Positions 9,330 to 18,100 of a stretch of DNA of 64,000 nucleotides are shown here, piece by piece. This DNA comes from Thiothrix nivea DSM 5205. GTDB lineage: Bacteria > Pseudomonadota > Gammaproteobacteria > Thiotrichales > Thiotrichaceae. The translations under genes and the position numbers were made by a program. Where the stretch lies: the NCBI RefSeq assembly GCF_000260135.1, contig NZ_JH651384.1, forward strand, positions 1,057,693 to 1,121,692, given 5' to 3'. How positions within the stretch are numbered: the first letter of the stretch is position 1; each line of letters starts with the position of its first letter. Under the pieces are notes generated by a model. That model was not told the origin of the DNA. It saw only the letters and a program-made list of their open reading frames with translations, and searched no databases.

Positions 9330-10257
9330 GGAGTTGTTGGCAGAGGCTGTCCTGCAACTGGAAACAGTATCGGAATCGGCGCGCGCGGATGCGGAAATAT
9401 TGCTGGCACATTGCCTGCAAAAACCACGCACATGGCTGTTTACCTGGCCTGAAAAAGAGATTGATGCCAACATTGTGGCAGAGTTTCAGCGCTTGCTGAC
9501 AGAACGGGAACAGGGTGTTCCGGTTGCCCATCTGACAGGTCAGCGCGAATTCTGGACGCTAAACCTCAAAGTCACCCCCGACACCCTCATTCCCCGCCCC
9601 GAAACCGAACTACTGGTCGAAACTGCCCTGGAAATAATAAGGCGAGTGGATGACTGTAGGGGCAACCCCCTGTGGTTGCCCTCTTCAAGGGCAGGCACGG
9701 GGGCCTGCCCCTACGTGGCGCAGGTTAGTCCGCCAATTGGTGCCCGGGGCGCGATCAGCGCCCTCGACCTAGGCACTGGCACCGGCGCAATCGCCCTCGC
9801 CATCGCCAGCGAACACCCCGACCTGCATATTACCGCCACCGACTTCTCACCCGCCGCCCTAGCCGTCGCTAAAGAAAACGCCCACACCCACACTATCCAC
9901 AACGTGCAATTCATCCTCTCCGACTGGTTCAACGCCCTACCCGCCCGGCACTTCGACATCATCGTTTCCAATCCGCCGTATATCGAAGACAACGACCCGC
10001 ATCTGAGCCAGGGCGACGTGCGCTTCGAGCCGCTGACTGCGCTGGCCTCCGGCCAGGACGGGCTGGACAACATCCGCAAGATCGTAAGCAACGCGCCACA
10101 ATGGCTGGCAGACGGTGGCTGGCTGCTGCTGGAGCACGGCTACAACCAAGGCGTGGCAGTAACGGCACTGCTGCGGGAAACCGGCTTCCGGGAAGTGCGT
10201 TGCCTGCCGGATTTGGCAGGCAACGACCGGGTCAGCCTCGGGCAATGGTGTCAATAA
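9313..10257 (+). CDS. prmC: Release factor glutamine methyltransferase with repeat-derived insertion
   Basis: Methylates the GGQ glutamine of RF1/RF2 with SAM. The N-terminal helical domain starts MGARVGELLAEAVLQLE. The Rossmann core has motif I ALDLGTGTGAIALA and the catalytic NPPY in IIVSNPPYIEDND. I choose the ATG at 9313, preceded by a G-rich ribosome binding run; an ATG at 9289 overlapping prfA is the alternative. The protein is about 314 aa against roughly 280 for the family. The excess lies between LEII and ALDLGTG, where the DNA is a hairpin-rich repeat (9656-9714) translated in frame, giving the atypical RGNPLWLPSSRAGTGACP. The catalytic motifs are intact. Confidence 0.93.
   Translation: MGARVGELLAEAVLQLETVSESARADAEILLAHCLQKPRTWLFTWPEKEIDANIVAEFQRLLTEREQGVPVAHLTGQREFWTLNLKVTPDTLIPRPETELLVETALEIIRRVDDCRGNPLWLPSSRAGTGACPYVAQVSPPIGARGAISALDLGTGTGAIALAIASEHPDLHITATDFSPAALAVAKENAHTHTIHNVQFILSDWFNALPARHFDIIVSNPPYIEDNDPHLSQGDVRFEPLTALASGQDGLDNIRKIVSNAPQWLADGGWLLLEHGYNQGVAVTALLRETGFREVRCLPDLAGNDRVSLGQWCQ
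9656..9714. repeat. Hairpin-forming repeat inserted in prmC
   Basis: Terminal inverted repeats GTAGGGGC (9656-9663) and GCCCCTAC (9707-9714) enclose two further hairpins, GGCAACC/GGTTGCC and GGGCAGGC/GCCTGCCC. The whole is open in the prmC frame and sits exactly where PrmC homologues have a short linker before motif I. Repeats of this GTAGGGGC...GCCCCTAC type occur dispersed in many bacterial genomes; that is recalled knowledge, not a search result. Confidence 0.75.
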
Positions 10258-10265
10258 ACACCGGT

Positions 10266-13200
10266 TTATTCCGACACATCGTGATCCACCCAGAACACCC
10301 GTGGCAGGATACTGGTCAGGTCAACGCTGCCCGCAACCGCATTCACGCCGCCACCGGCTCCGGAAGACGTGCTGTTGCCTTCATCCATTAGTGGTATCGA
10401 CATCTTGCCAATGCGGATTTCGACCGTCTGCTGGCAGTCGTTTTCCGTGCAGGCCCCGCCATCAGATGCGCTGGGTACACGGAACACAATCTGCGCGTCA
10501 CCCAGTATTTCATTGACGCCCGACACGACAGAGCGTTCGGGGTTGCCATCCCTGTTCAAATCCGCCACCGCCCCACCGTTTAACAGGTTCATGACATAAG
10601 CACGGGCACTGTTGGGCGGGACTTCGCAAGGGTCATCCGGGTCTTCCTTGCCGTTCCCATCTTCGTCGACGGGCGCAAAGGTGCTGAAAATAATCTTGTT
10701 CAGGAAGGTCACGGCAGGTGCCAATACCTTTTCGCCGTCGTTCGGCAGGTCGTAATACCAACCAGTAAGCCCGGTTTCGCTCAGCAAGGTTTTGTTGCCG
10801 CCAATGACCGCCGTATTGTCTGAACCATCCGGCAAGGTGATGCTGGCCAGGCTGGAATTTTCCTGGATAGGGAACTTGCTGGTATCCGGCGCACGTGCAT
10901 ACGGGTCACGGTCAATCAGCACGTAGAAACGGTCTTGCACTTCGGGGTCTAGCGGGTGCGACTGGTAGCCGCTGCCGATTGCCAGGGTCATGATGGTTTT
11001 GCCTTTGTCTTTCATCAGCGCCACGTCAGGCTCATGGAAGAACATGCGTTTGGCCGTTCCGGTTCCGCCCAGTACGGCAAACTTGCTCAGCCGCGCCTTG
11101 GAATAGTTGTACCAGGTGGTATTGTCAGTATCGAACAGGTCTACATCCATATCCACCCGCCAGACCGTGCCGCCGGTATCGGCGAAATACAGGCGATCCA
11201 GCGCGCCGTTGCGATCCATATCCATGATGCGGATGTCTGCGGGCACGCTTTGCAGCAACTGGGCAGCCGCGCCACTGACATTGGCGCGCAATGACCAGAT
11301 ACGCGCGCCGGTTTTGGCATTGACAATGAATACATCCGCGCCCTTGATGTCAGTCAGCGCTGCCCGTTCAGCCGCATCCGGGCTGTCCAGACGTTGTACC
11401 GGGTTTTCGCCCTGGCAGCCATCCTGACAGCCATCAAAACCGCCGCCGAAGATCAGCACATCCACCAGACTACCGACTTTCGGGGTTGAACTATTCTCCG
11501 CAATACGCATTTTGGCCAGGGTTGGTTTTGACCAGGTTTGTGCCATTTCGGTGAAATCCGTGTCAGTATTGCTGATATGCCAGGCAATTGACGGGCTGCT
11601 GATATTACTGATGTCTAACGCATAGTATTCCTGTCCGCCCCGTCGCATCCCGAAATACAGGTAGATCTTGTCGCCACTGGCAGTATCCCCCGGGCGGATT
11701 TTGCCGTCGTGGTTACCGTCGTATTCCCAGACTGTAATGTCGCCGTCAATGCCGTAGACGTGGTTGGCGGAGGCTTCATTCTGGTAAAACAGGTTGATGT
11801 TCTTCAGCAGGCTTTTAGGCATGAACGCCCATTTTTCCACGCCGGTATCGGTATCAATGGCGTGCAGATAGCCTTCATTAGTGGCAGCGAACACATACGA
11901 TTTCATGCTGACGCTATCGGTTCCCGAGTCGCTTTTGTAGGTCACTACCACTGGCTTGGTGTTCAACATATCGCCCATGTGCTTGCGGAAAGTACCATCG
12001 GGATTTTCCCCCCGCGCATAATTCAACAGAGCGGTACGGTCATCAGCGCTGATATCGCTGCCTGGCAGCGGGCACGTCGTCACTTCCTGGATGTTAACGC
12101 AGCCATTATTGTTAAAAGGGTTACCCGCCACCTCATGTTCAACACCATCACAATCAGTATATGTGCCAAAACAACTGATGCCATCAGCTACCCCGGCCCA
12201 CCAATCCTGCAATGTATTATCGGTTGTGTAAGTACCCGCCCCCCCCAGCATGGTGCTGGTGATATTGGTATTACTGGCATCCAGTTTGTTGCCCGTGGAA
12301 GTCAGGTCTACACCACTAGCATCCGTATACAGATAGCGGCTATCAGGCGACGGCAACTGGCTGGCGGCTCCACCAGCAGCCACGCTGCCACCACTGACCG
12401 CATCACCCCAGAAGTCATGGGCATCGTTGAGGAATTCGCCTTTTTCATTCAGTGCAGGCTGGTTGTTTTTGCCATAAATCTGGCCTTTTTTGCCGGTCAC
12501 AGAGCCATCCAGATCCAGCTTGAATTTTTTCAGGTTGCCCGGCCACGTGACATTGGGCGACTGGTCAAACAGCGGGATGTACACTTCGTCGCTGTGTGAC
12601 AACAGGGTGGACTGGTCAACCGTGTAGGCCGGGGCAGAAAACGAGCGGCCATTCTTGTTGATGGAATTGAGGATGGCGTTGAAAGCGCCCGCCAGCGCAT
12701 CGGCGTCATCGGCCTCGAAGTAGCCGTCTTCCGCCGTCACCAGGCTTTCCAGATAATCGCGCGCCGCTGTCGGTTGGTCGTTCATGGCAAACGCTACCGC
12801 ATAGGTATTCACCACCTGGGTTCCATCCAGAGTAGGGTTCTGATCCGCACTGGCCATCCAGTGGGTCAGTTCTGAGCCACAAGTACCGCTGTTATAGCCG
12901 TTGGGGCTGTCAGTGCAATCCGCAACGCCGATGTAATCTTCCACCCGCGTGGTGCTGATTGCCGGTTTGAGCTGGGCTGTCATGTCGGCAGCAAAACCGG
13001 TGCCGCCAGGGTAACGCTCGGAGGATGGCGGATAATAAAGGGTTCCATCCGGCTCACCCGCACCCGGATAGTAAGGGTATTCGGGCTTGCCATCCGACAT
13101 CAGCACCAGATAGTTGGCCTGGCAACTGTACTCAATCGGTGACTGGTAGGCAGGCGCGCCGGTAAGCGTGTCGCAGATGGTATGTTCACAGGTTGTAATG

Positions 13201-13973
13201 TCATCCGTGCAACTGTAGTTATTGTCCTCACAATAACCCGAGCCATCACTGCCGGTTTCAACCCAGTTACAGCAGAGGTTGTAATACACGGTATCGCATG
13301 ATCCAGGCACGATATTGGCGTTGCACTGCCCCCAACTATTGACACACTCTGCGGTGTGGGAGGCCGTACACACAGGTTCCGCATCATAGGTCAACGGATG
13401 GGCTGACCAGCCCAGGGCAGGCACGTCCATCCCCCAGCCAACCGCATCACCCCGGAAATAACGGGAAGCTTCGTACAGCGAATCGACGATAGGCGTATAG
13501 CCGTCAGCATTCCAGCTACCGACCACATCGGACAAAAACTCGCGCACAGTAACGGTGGCATCATGCGGATTGGGCAGGTTATCAGAGTTTTTGTGGGAAG
13601 CAATCAGCGGCAAAACCTTGTCTTCCATCGGGGTTGCCGGAAAATTCACGCCCTTGATGGAACTCCACCAGTAATCCTCCCCCAGGCCATTGTTGGCGTA
13701 ATGCATCAACCCCACGTTCAGGTTGGCGGGCGCCGCGTTCATCACTGCCGTGAAAGAGTCCTTGAGCACCCCTAGCCGTGTCCTGCCCAGTGCATCGCCA
13801 ATGATGGGCTGGTTCATGCTGCCCGACGCATCAATCAGGAACAGCACATTCGGCGCGACCTCACCGCTTTTGTCGGAGAAGTAGATTTCGGTCTCATCCG
13901 CCATCAGCACTGTGGCGAACAGCAGGGGGGCGGATAACAGGAGCCACCGCAGGCTATGACGTATTGTTTTCAT
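10266..13973 (-). CDS. pilY1: PilY1/PilC-family type IV pilus tip-associated protein
   Basis: 1235-aa secreted protein with signal peptide MKTIRHSLRWLLLSAPLLFA. A von Willebrand A domain follows, with the MIDAS motif in LFLIDASGSMNQP (about residues 45-55), then Cys-rich segments (about 200-270). A C-terminal PilC-type beta-propeller contains an EF-hand-like calcium loop (DMDRNGALDRLYFADTGG). In Pseudomonas and Neisseria, PilY1/PilC works with minor pilins at the pilus tip in adhesion, twitching and surface sensing. It is the last gene of the pilV-pilW-pilX-pilE-pilY1 operon, and its 3' end meets prmC convergently with only 8 bp between stops. Confidence 0.92.
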   Translation of the reverse strand: MKTIRHSLRWLLLSAPLLFATVLMADETEIYFSDKSGEVAPNVLFLIDASGSMNQPIIGDALGRTRLGVLKDSFTAVMNAAPANLNVGLMHYANNGLGEDYWWSSIKGVNFPATPMEDKVLPLIASHKNSDNLPNPHDATVTVREFLSDVVGSWNADGYTPIVDSLYEASRYFRGDAVGWGMDVPALGWSAHPLTYDAEPVCTASHTAECVNSWGQCNANIVPGSCDTVYYNLCCNWVETGSDGSGYCEDNNYSCTDDITTCEHTICDTLTGAPAYQSPIEYSCQANYLVLMSDGKPEYPYYPGAGEPDGTLYYPPSSERYPGGTGFAADMTAQLKPAISTTRVEDYIGVADCTDSPNGYNSGTCGSELTHWMASADQNPTLDGTQVVNTYAVAFAMNDQPTAARDYLESLVTAEDGYFEADDADALAGAFNAILNSINKNGRSFSAPAYTVDQSTLLSHSDEVYIPLFDQSPNVTWPGNLKKFKLDLDGSVTGKKGQIYGKNNQPALNEKGEFLNDAHDFWGDAVSGGSVAAGGAASQLPSPDSRYLYTDASGVDLTSTGNKLDASNTNITSTMLGGAGTYTTDNTLQDWWAGVADGISCFGTYTDCDGVEHEVAGNPFNNNGCVNIQEVTTCPLPGSDISADDRTALLNYARGENPDGTFRKHMGDMLNTKPVVVTYKSDSGTDSVSMKSYVFAATNEGYLHAIDTDTGVEKWAFMPKSLLKNINLFYQNEASANHVYGIDGDITVWEYDGNHDGKIRPGDTASGDKIYLYFGMRRGGQEYYALDISNISSPSIAWHISNTDTDFTEMAQTWSKPTLAKMRIAENSSTPKVGSLVDVLIFGGGFDGCQDGCQGENPVQRLDSPDAAERAALTDIKGADVFIVNAKTGARIWSLRANVSGAAAQLLQSVPADIRIMDMDRNGALDRLYFADTGGTVWRVDMDVDLFDTDNTTWYNYSKARLSKFAVLGGTGTAKRMFFHEPDVALMKDKGKTIMTLAIGSGYQSHPLDPEVQDRFYVLIDRDPYARAPDTSKFPIQENSSLASITLPDGSDNTAVIGGNKTLLSETGLTGWYYDLPNDGEKVLAPAVTFLNKIIFSTFAPVDEDGNGKEDPDDPCEVPPNSARAYVMNLLNGGAVADLNRDGNPERSVVSGVNEILGDAQIVFRVPSASDGGACTENDCQQTVEIRIGKMSIPLMDEGNSTSSGAGGGVNAVAGSVDLTSILPRVFWVDHDVSE

Positions 13974-14019
13974 GGCTTGTTTTTATGATGTTGTTTGCTT
14001 GGGCATGGGCGATGACGGG

Positions 14020-14490
14020 TTATTTCCAGCACACGCTGGAAGCCGTGTCGTCCGACTTGGTTGCACTTTTGGCTCCCCGGTTGTCGATGGAGAGGGTTTT
14101 GCAGCTCTCATCATGCACCTGGGGGCCGGTTGCGGTCGCCGTGGCGACGTAGCCAGTGCAGCGACTAGCTGCTGTTCCCCCGCAACCATTCGGGGTGGCC
14201 GCAATCGCTAGGGTATAAAAGTTTTCCGGGCTGTTTGCGCCGTAACCCAGTTCACCCGCGTTACTGCCAACACCCTTGGCGTAACTGTAAACGTTGCCTT
14301 GCAGGAAATAGCGCTCCTGACGCTGGGTCATTTCCAACAGGGCTACCTGCGCATCCGCGCGGCGGCTTTTTTGTACTTGCGCGGTATAGCTAGGGTAGGC
14401 AATGGCGGCAAGGATGCCGATAATAGCTACCGTGATCATCAGTTCGATCAGGGTAAAACCACCCTGCCCCATTTGTTTCATTGTCATCAT
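14020..14490 (-). CDS. pilE: Type IV minor pilin PilE
   Basis: 156-aa type IVa pilin-like protein. After a short leader comes the prepilin peptidase site G/FTLIELMITVAIIGILAA, with the invariant Glu at +5, so it is processed by PilD and forms the N-terminal helix. The mature domain has QVQKSRRADAQVALLEMTQRQERYF, typical of PilE minor pilins, with four Cys in the C-terminal half. Start uncertain between two close ATGs (MMTMKQ or MKQ). It lies between pilX and pilY1 in the minor pilin operon. Confidence 0.88.
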   Translation of the reverse strand: MMTMKQMGQGGFTLIELMITVAIIGILAAIAYPSYTAQVQKSRRADAQVALLEMTQRQERYFLQGNVYSYAKGVGSNAGELGYGANSPENFYTLAIAATPNGCGGTAASRCTGYVATATATGPQVHDESCKTLSIDNRGAKSATKSDDTASSVCWK

Positions 14491-14521
14491 TGTTGTTACC
14501 TTGCATAGACCATTATGTTTT

Positions 14522-15064
14522 TCAATTGGGTGCTGGTTTCAGGCGCGCCCTTCCTTCCGCGTGCCAACTGCTGGCTCCTGTCCCCGCAAAAGCGGCATCC
14601 GCATCCACTGTTACCAATAGACAGCCTGAAGACATGTCACTGCTGATGGATATGCCGTCCAGCACAGGGCAGGTTATATCGCTCCCTGGATCGTGTGGGT
14701 CAGCTTGAATGACGGGATCAGCCTTTACCTTGCTTACAGGGTCACAAAAATAAACGGATGCATCGTCTTCACAATAATTTTCATCCAGATCGGGAATATC
14801 CATTATTTTTTCAAAGTTGGAAGGCGTATTGCTGTAATAGAGCAAACGCTTGCGCTTGCCAGTCCCATCCGCCATGGCAACGGTCGCCAATGTCGACTCG
14901 GCTCCCTGAAACGTCTGCATACTGATCATTTGGTTGCCTGCGATACGGCTATCGACCGTCGCCATCCGGCTGGCGGCAATGCCAATAACGGTCAGGGTCA
15001 ACAAAATAACCACCCCCCACAACAACACCGCACCACGTTCACGTCTCATGACCACCTTTTGCAT
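14522..15064 (-). CDS. pilX: Type IV pilus assembly protein PilX
   Basis: 180-aa minor pilin. The N-terminus MQKVVMRRERGAVLLWGVVILLTLTVIG has the GAVLLWG-type cleavage region of PilX, followed by the hydrophobic helix and RMATVDSRIAGNQM, a conserved PilX segment. Part of the priming complex that initiates pilus assembly with PilV, PilW and PilY1. It starts 10 bp downstream of pilW. Confidence 0.87.
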   Translation of the reverse strand: MQKVVMRRERGAVLLWGVVILLTLTVIGIAASRMATVDSRIAGNQMISMQTFQGAESTLATVAMADGTGKRKRLLYYSNTPSNFEKIMDIPDLDENYCEDDASVYFCDPVSKVKADPVIQADPHDPGSDITCPVLDGISISSDMSSGCLLVTVDADAAFAGTGASSWHAEGRARLKPAPN

Positions 15065-15074
15065 AAATATCTCC

Positions 15075-16064
15075 TTAACTTGCTGTGGTATTACGCAAAT
15101 AGATCACTGTGCTATAAACCGACCGTTGGAAACGGTCATTAAACGTCACGGCGGCATCCAGCACCTGATAGGTTTGCGCTTGCGCCGCAGGCAAAATTGA
15201 ATCCAGTGACCTGACCAGAATGCCCACCTTGATACTGACGACCCGTTGCCATTCACCGGCAGCCACGCCAGAGGCATTCACATAGCGGTCTACCGAGCCA
15301 TTGGCATCGTCATCCATCCCGTACATGAACTGGATATTTTCCACGCCGTTCACCAGTGGCCGTTTGGACTGGTTGCTGTTAGTGCCAACGACATACAAAA
15401 CCGGGACTGCATTCCCCTGAGAGTCCCTGGTGTTTGCATCGGTATCCACATGGAAAGCGTTGTACGCCAGATAACTTTCCAGTTGCGGTGGGGGCGCGTT
15501 ACACCGGCAGGCAAACTTGTCGTCCTGGGAATGCGGGCAGCTTGACAGCACGCAATAGCCATCCGCGCCTTTTTCCGCTGCCGGGCAGTCGGTTGTTGGC
15601 GGCGGGGCATTGCAATCCGCCCGACAGCTTCCTGGAAACTTGCTGTTGGCGGCATCGACAAACACCCGGTTATCACTAACAAAACGGACGCTGACCGAAT
15701 CACCAAAAGCATTAAAATTGTCCCGGGTAGCGCTGGCTTTCACAGCCGCCAACGCCAAGGGCTTGACCGTACCACATGAGCCTTCCACCGGGTCGGGGTC
15801 ACCGTATACATAAAACTGCCCGCCTACCATTTCCAGAGGAAACTTGGCCGCAGACGCATACCCAGCGTGTTCCAGATGCCTGGTCAGGGTAAACAAGGCA
15901 ACGCGGGCAGTTTCATCCATCATGGAAAGCTGGTCGCGGGTTTGGTAGTTGCGTTTGCTGCTCACATAGACAGTTCCCACCCCCGCGACCAGTACCAAGC
16001 TGACAACCATGGCAATCATCAGCTCGATCAGTGAGATACCTTTTTGTTTGTTACGGTACTGCAT
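15075..16064 (-). CDS. pilW: Type IV pilus assembly protein PilW
   Basis: 329-aa minor pilin with prepilin motif KG/ISLIELMIAMVVSLVLVAG and Glu at +5. SSKRNYQTRDQLSMMDETARVALFTL follows, a typical PilW segment. The central region (about 160-215) is Cys-rich with CNAPPP-like stretches appearing twice, suggesting disulfide-stabilised loops. It starts 8 bp after pilV. Confidence 0.88.
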   Translation of the reverse strand: MQYRNKQKGISLIELMIAMVVSLVLVAGVGTVYVSSKRNYQTRDQLSMMDETARVALFTLTRHLEHAGYASAAKFPLEMVGGQFYVYGDPDPVEGSCGTVKPLALAAVKASATRDNFNAFGDSVSVRFVSDNRVFVDAANSKFPGSCRADCNAPPPTTDCPAAEKGADGYCVLSSCPHSQDDKFACRCNAPPPQLESYLAYNAFHVDTDANTRDSQGNAVPVLYVVGTNSNQSKRPLVNGVENIQFMYGMDDDANGSVDRYVNASGVAAGEWQRVVSIKVGILVRSLDSILPAAQAQTYQVLDAAVTFNDRFQRSVYSTVIYLRNTTAS

Positions 16065-16072
16065 AATGCTTC

Positions 16073-16591
16073 CTATAAAGTGGCGTTCAAGCTGATATTG
16101 AAAGTTTCCACCCCATCGGTTCCGCCATCAAAATCTGTCCCCTGGCGGGTGGCATTGCGTTCATCCCATTGCAGGTTGATCTGCAAACCATCACGGCAGC
16201 TGCCAGTTGGACAACTTACTTGTAAACGCCCACCCATCAGCACGGTATTGATGCCACTACCGTTACCGGAACCACACATGATCTGGTAAATGTCGTAAGC
16301 AGCCATAGCTGTCGGGGGGGTAGCATTGGCGCCGCAATAATCCACACTGCTGGAGTCGACGGCATAGGCATCATTTTCGGCAGCCTGTTTGTTGGCACGC
16401 ATCCGCTCCAGCAGGTCATACACGATCCACGTTGCCTGCTGCATCTGGTAGGAGTTGTGGGTAGTCTTCATCCCGGCGATCTGCAAACCGGCAAGCCCCA
16501 ACAGCCCAGCGGACAACACGACCGTGGCGATGAGGACTTCCAGCAGGCTCAGACCTGCCTGGCGGTGTGGGGACTGTAAACGTATCGGCAT
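16073..16591 (-). CDS. pilV: Type IV pilus modification protein PilV
   Basis: 172-aa minor pilin with QAG/LSLLEVLIATVVLSAGLLG (Glu at +5) and the PilV hallmark LAGLQIAGMKTTHNSYQMQQA, followed by DLLERMRANKQAAEND. It is the first gene of the operon in this window. No fimU/fimT-type pseudopilin gene lies upstream before the terminator at 16752-16777. Promoter presumably lies in 16592-16750. Confidence 0.88.
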   Translation of the reverse strand: MPIRLQSPHRQAGLSLLEVLIATVVLSAGLLGLAGLQIAGMKTTHNSYQMQQATWIVYDLLERMRANKQAAENDAYAVDSSSVDYCGANATPPTAMAAYDIYQIMCGSGNGSGINTVLMGGRLQVSCPTGSCRDGLQINLQWDERNATRQGTDFDGGTDGVETFNISLNATL

Positions 16592-16751
16592 ACTGCCACC
16601 TGCTTAGAATTATGATTAGGGGCTTGAGTTACGCCTATTATACTGAAAACAGCCATCCACGGATAAAAAACACAAATCACGCCGATAAGCTGCAATTTTT
16701 AAGGTATCAGTGGTAAATAGGCTAAAAAGCAACCAAAAGAAACTGGCAGGC

Positions 16752-16777
16752 AAAAAAAACCCCGGGAAACCCGGGGG
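16752..16777 (-). terminator. Rho-independent terminator of the 60-aa gene
   Basis: On the minus strand a 7-bp GC stem (CCCCGGG/CCCGGGG, loop TTT) is followed by eight T. It lies about 90 bp downstream of the small gene at 16868-17050 and insulates it from the pil operon. Confidence 0.85.
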
Positions 16778-16867
16778 AGATAACTCTCAACTCATGACCA
16801 TGTACGCAAATGCTTTCCCTTACGTCGCGCTAACACGCGGAATGGTTCATGCAAAACAATGATTTGT

Positions 16868-17050
16868 TCAATGGAACTTCAGGGAAAACGCCGGATCAAG
16901 CACCGAACGCACACCACCTTGGCGTAACAAACGTTCCAGTTGCTTGCCTAGCTCACCCAAATCCTGCCGGTAAACAATCAACCCCTCCAGCAGAAGTTGC
17001 GCTGCGCTGCGCTCTACCCGTTGATCCATGACAAAGAACCGTTTATTCAT
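16868..17050 (-). CDS. Small hypothetical protein (60 aa)
   Basis: Encodes MNKRFFVMDQRVERSAAQLL... ending DPAFSLKFH. Not recognised. It looks real because it has an AAGGGGATTG ribosome binding site about 6 nt before ATG, no competing long frame, amphipathic helical composition (QDLGELGKQLERLL), and a strong terminator directly downstream. No signal peptide or membrane segment. It is divergent from the SUMF1-domain gene at 17190. Confidence 0.6.
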   Translation of the reverse strand: MNKRFFVMDQRVERSAAQLLLEGLIVYRQDLGELGKQLERLLRQGGVRSVLDPAFSLKFH

Positions 17051-17189
17051 TTAACAATCCCCTTTTATTTTGACCACACACTAAAACCCTCGGTTTAAAT
17101 ATAGTGCAAAAATAAATTTTCTGTGTTGTCTTTCTGCCGACTTTGCGGATAATGCAAATATTTTAGTATATTAACCACTACTGATACGC

Positions 17190-18080
17190 ATGATGACGGC
17201 AGAAATTTCAACACCAGAAGCCCGTTTGGTATTTGTTGACGAATTGGACAGCACTGAGATCGGGAAGTTGCAGCAGGCAACCGCCAGCGCATCCGGCTTG
17301 TCGGCCCACTTCCACGACACCCTGAAATCCGGCATTCCGGGGCCTGAACTGGCCGTGATCCCCGCCGGGCGCTTTGAAATGGGTTCTGACCCCAGCGAAC
17401 ACGGCCACCAGCGCGACGAAGCGCCACGCTACCTGACCATGATCCGGCGGCCATTCGCTATCGGCGTATACCCGGTCACCGGCGAAGAGTTCAGGCAGTT
17501 CCGCAAGGATACGGAATGGTTCCTGCGCCCAGAACTGCTCTGGCACGAAGGGAATTACCCCGTCATCAATGTGCGCATGGAAGACATCAAGCTCTACCTG
17601 GCCTGGCTGAGCTTGCAGACCGGCCACACCTACCGCTTGCCAACCGAAGCCGAATGGGAATACGCCGCCCGCGCAGGCACGACCACCCCGTTCCACCACG
17701 GTGACGATGTAAGCTGCAAGGAAGTGCATTTCAACCCGTTATTCCCTTACAAGGAACAGCTGGAAAAGCGCCGCTGGTATCTGCCACGCTGTTTCCCCAG
17801 CCCCAAAGCCAGCGAAGTCGGCCTGCAAGCACCCAACGCCTGGGGGTTGCATGACATGCACGGGAATGTGTGGGAATTCACCGCTGACCACTGGAGCAGT
17901 TCCCACCTGAACGCCAACCGTGACGGCAGCCCTGCGCTGGCAGCAGACCCTTACTGGTACGTCACAAAAGGTGGCTCATGGTTTGACCCGGCAGCGCGGG
18001 CGCGCAGCGCGGCACGCAAGAAGCGTTATCTGGATGAAATGGATACTAATCTGGGGTTCCGGGTGGTGAGGGAGTTGTAA
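17190..18080 (+). CDS. SUMF1/FGE-domain protein, probably not a true FGE
   Basis: 296-aa protein whose residues from about 55 to the end form a formylglycine-generating-enzyme-like (SUMF1/EgtB/PvdO) domain. Visible motifs are IPAGRFEMGSD, RPFAIGVYPVTGEEFRQF, YRLPTEAEWEYAARAG, GLHDMHGNVWEFT, KGGSWFD and the terminal LGFRVVREL. Catalytic FGEs carry Cys pairs near the GGS motif; none is present here (KGGSWFDPAARARSAARKK). A formylglycine-generating role is therefore unlikely, and another SUMF1-family role is more probable. No signal peptide. It starts at one of two adjacent ATGs. Its stop faces the convergent channel gene. Confidence 0.85.
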   Translation: MMTAEISTPEARLVFVDELDSTEIGKLQQATASASGLSAHFHDTLKSGIPGPELAVIPAGRFEMGSDPSEHGHQRDEAPRYLTMIRRPFAIGVYPVTGEEFRQFRKDTEWFLRPELLWHEGNYPVINVRMEDIKLYLAWLSLQTGHTYRLPTEAEWEYAARAGTTTPFHHGDDVSCKEVHFNPLFPYKEQLEKRRWYLPRCFPSPKASEVGLQAPNAWGLHDMHGNVWEFTADHWSSSHLNANRDGSPALAADPYWYVTKGGSWFDPAARARSAARKKRYLDEMDTNLGFRVVREL

Positions 18081-18100
18081 CACTCCCCCACCCACCAACG

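Noticed and set aside
11709-12599. 296-aa plus-strand frame inside pilY1
   Set aside because: Shadow of a GC-rich coding gene; no ribosome binding site or domain, and PilY1 is unbroken on the other strand.
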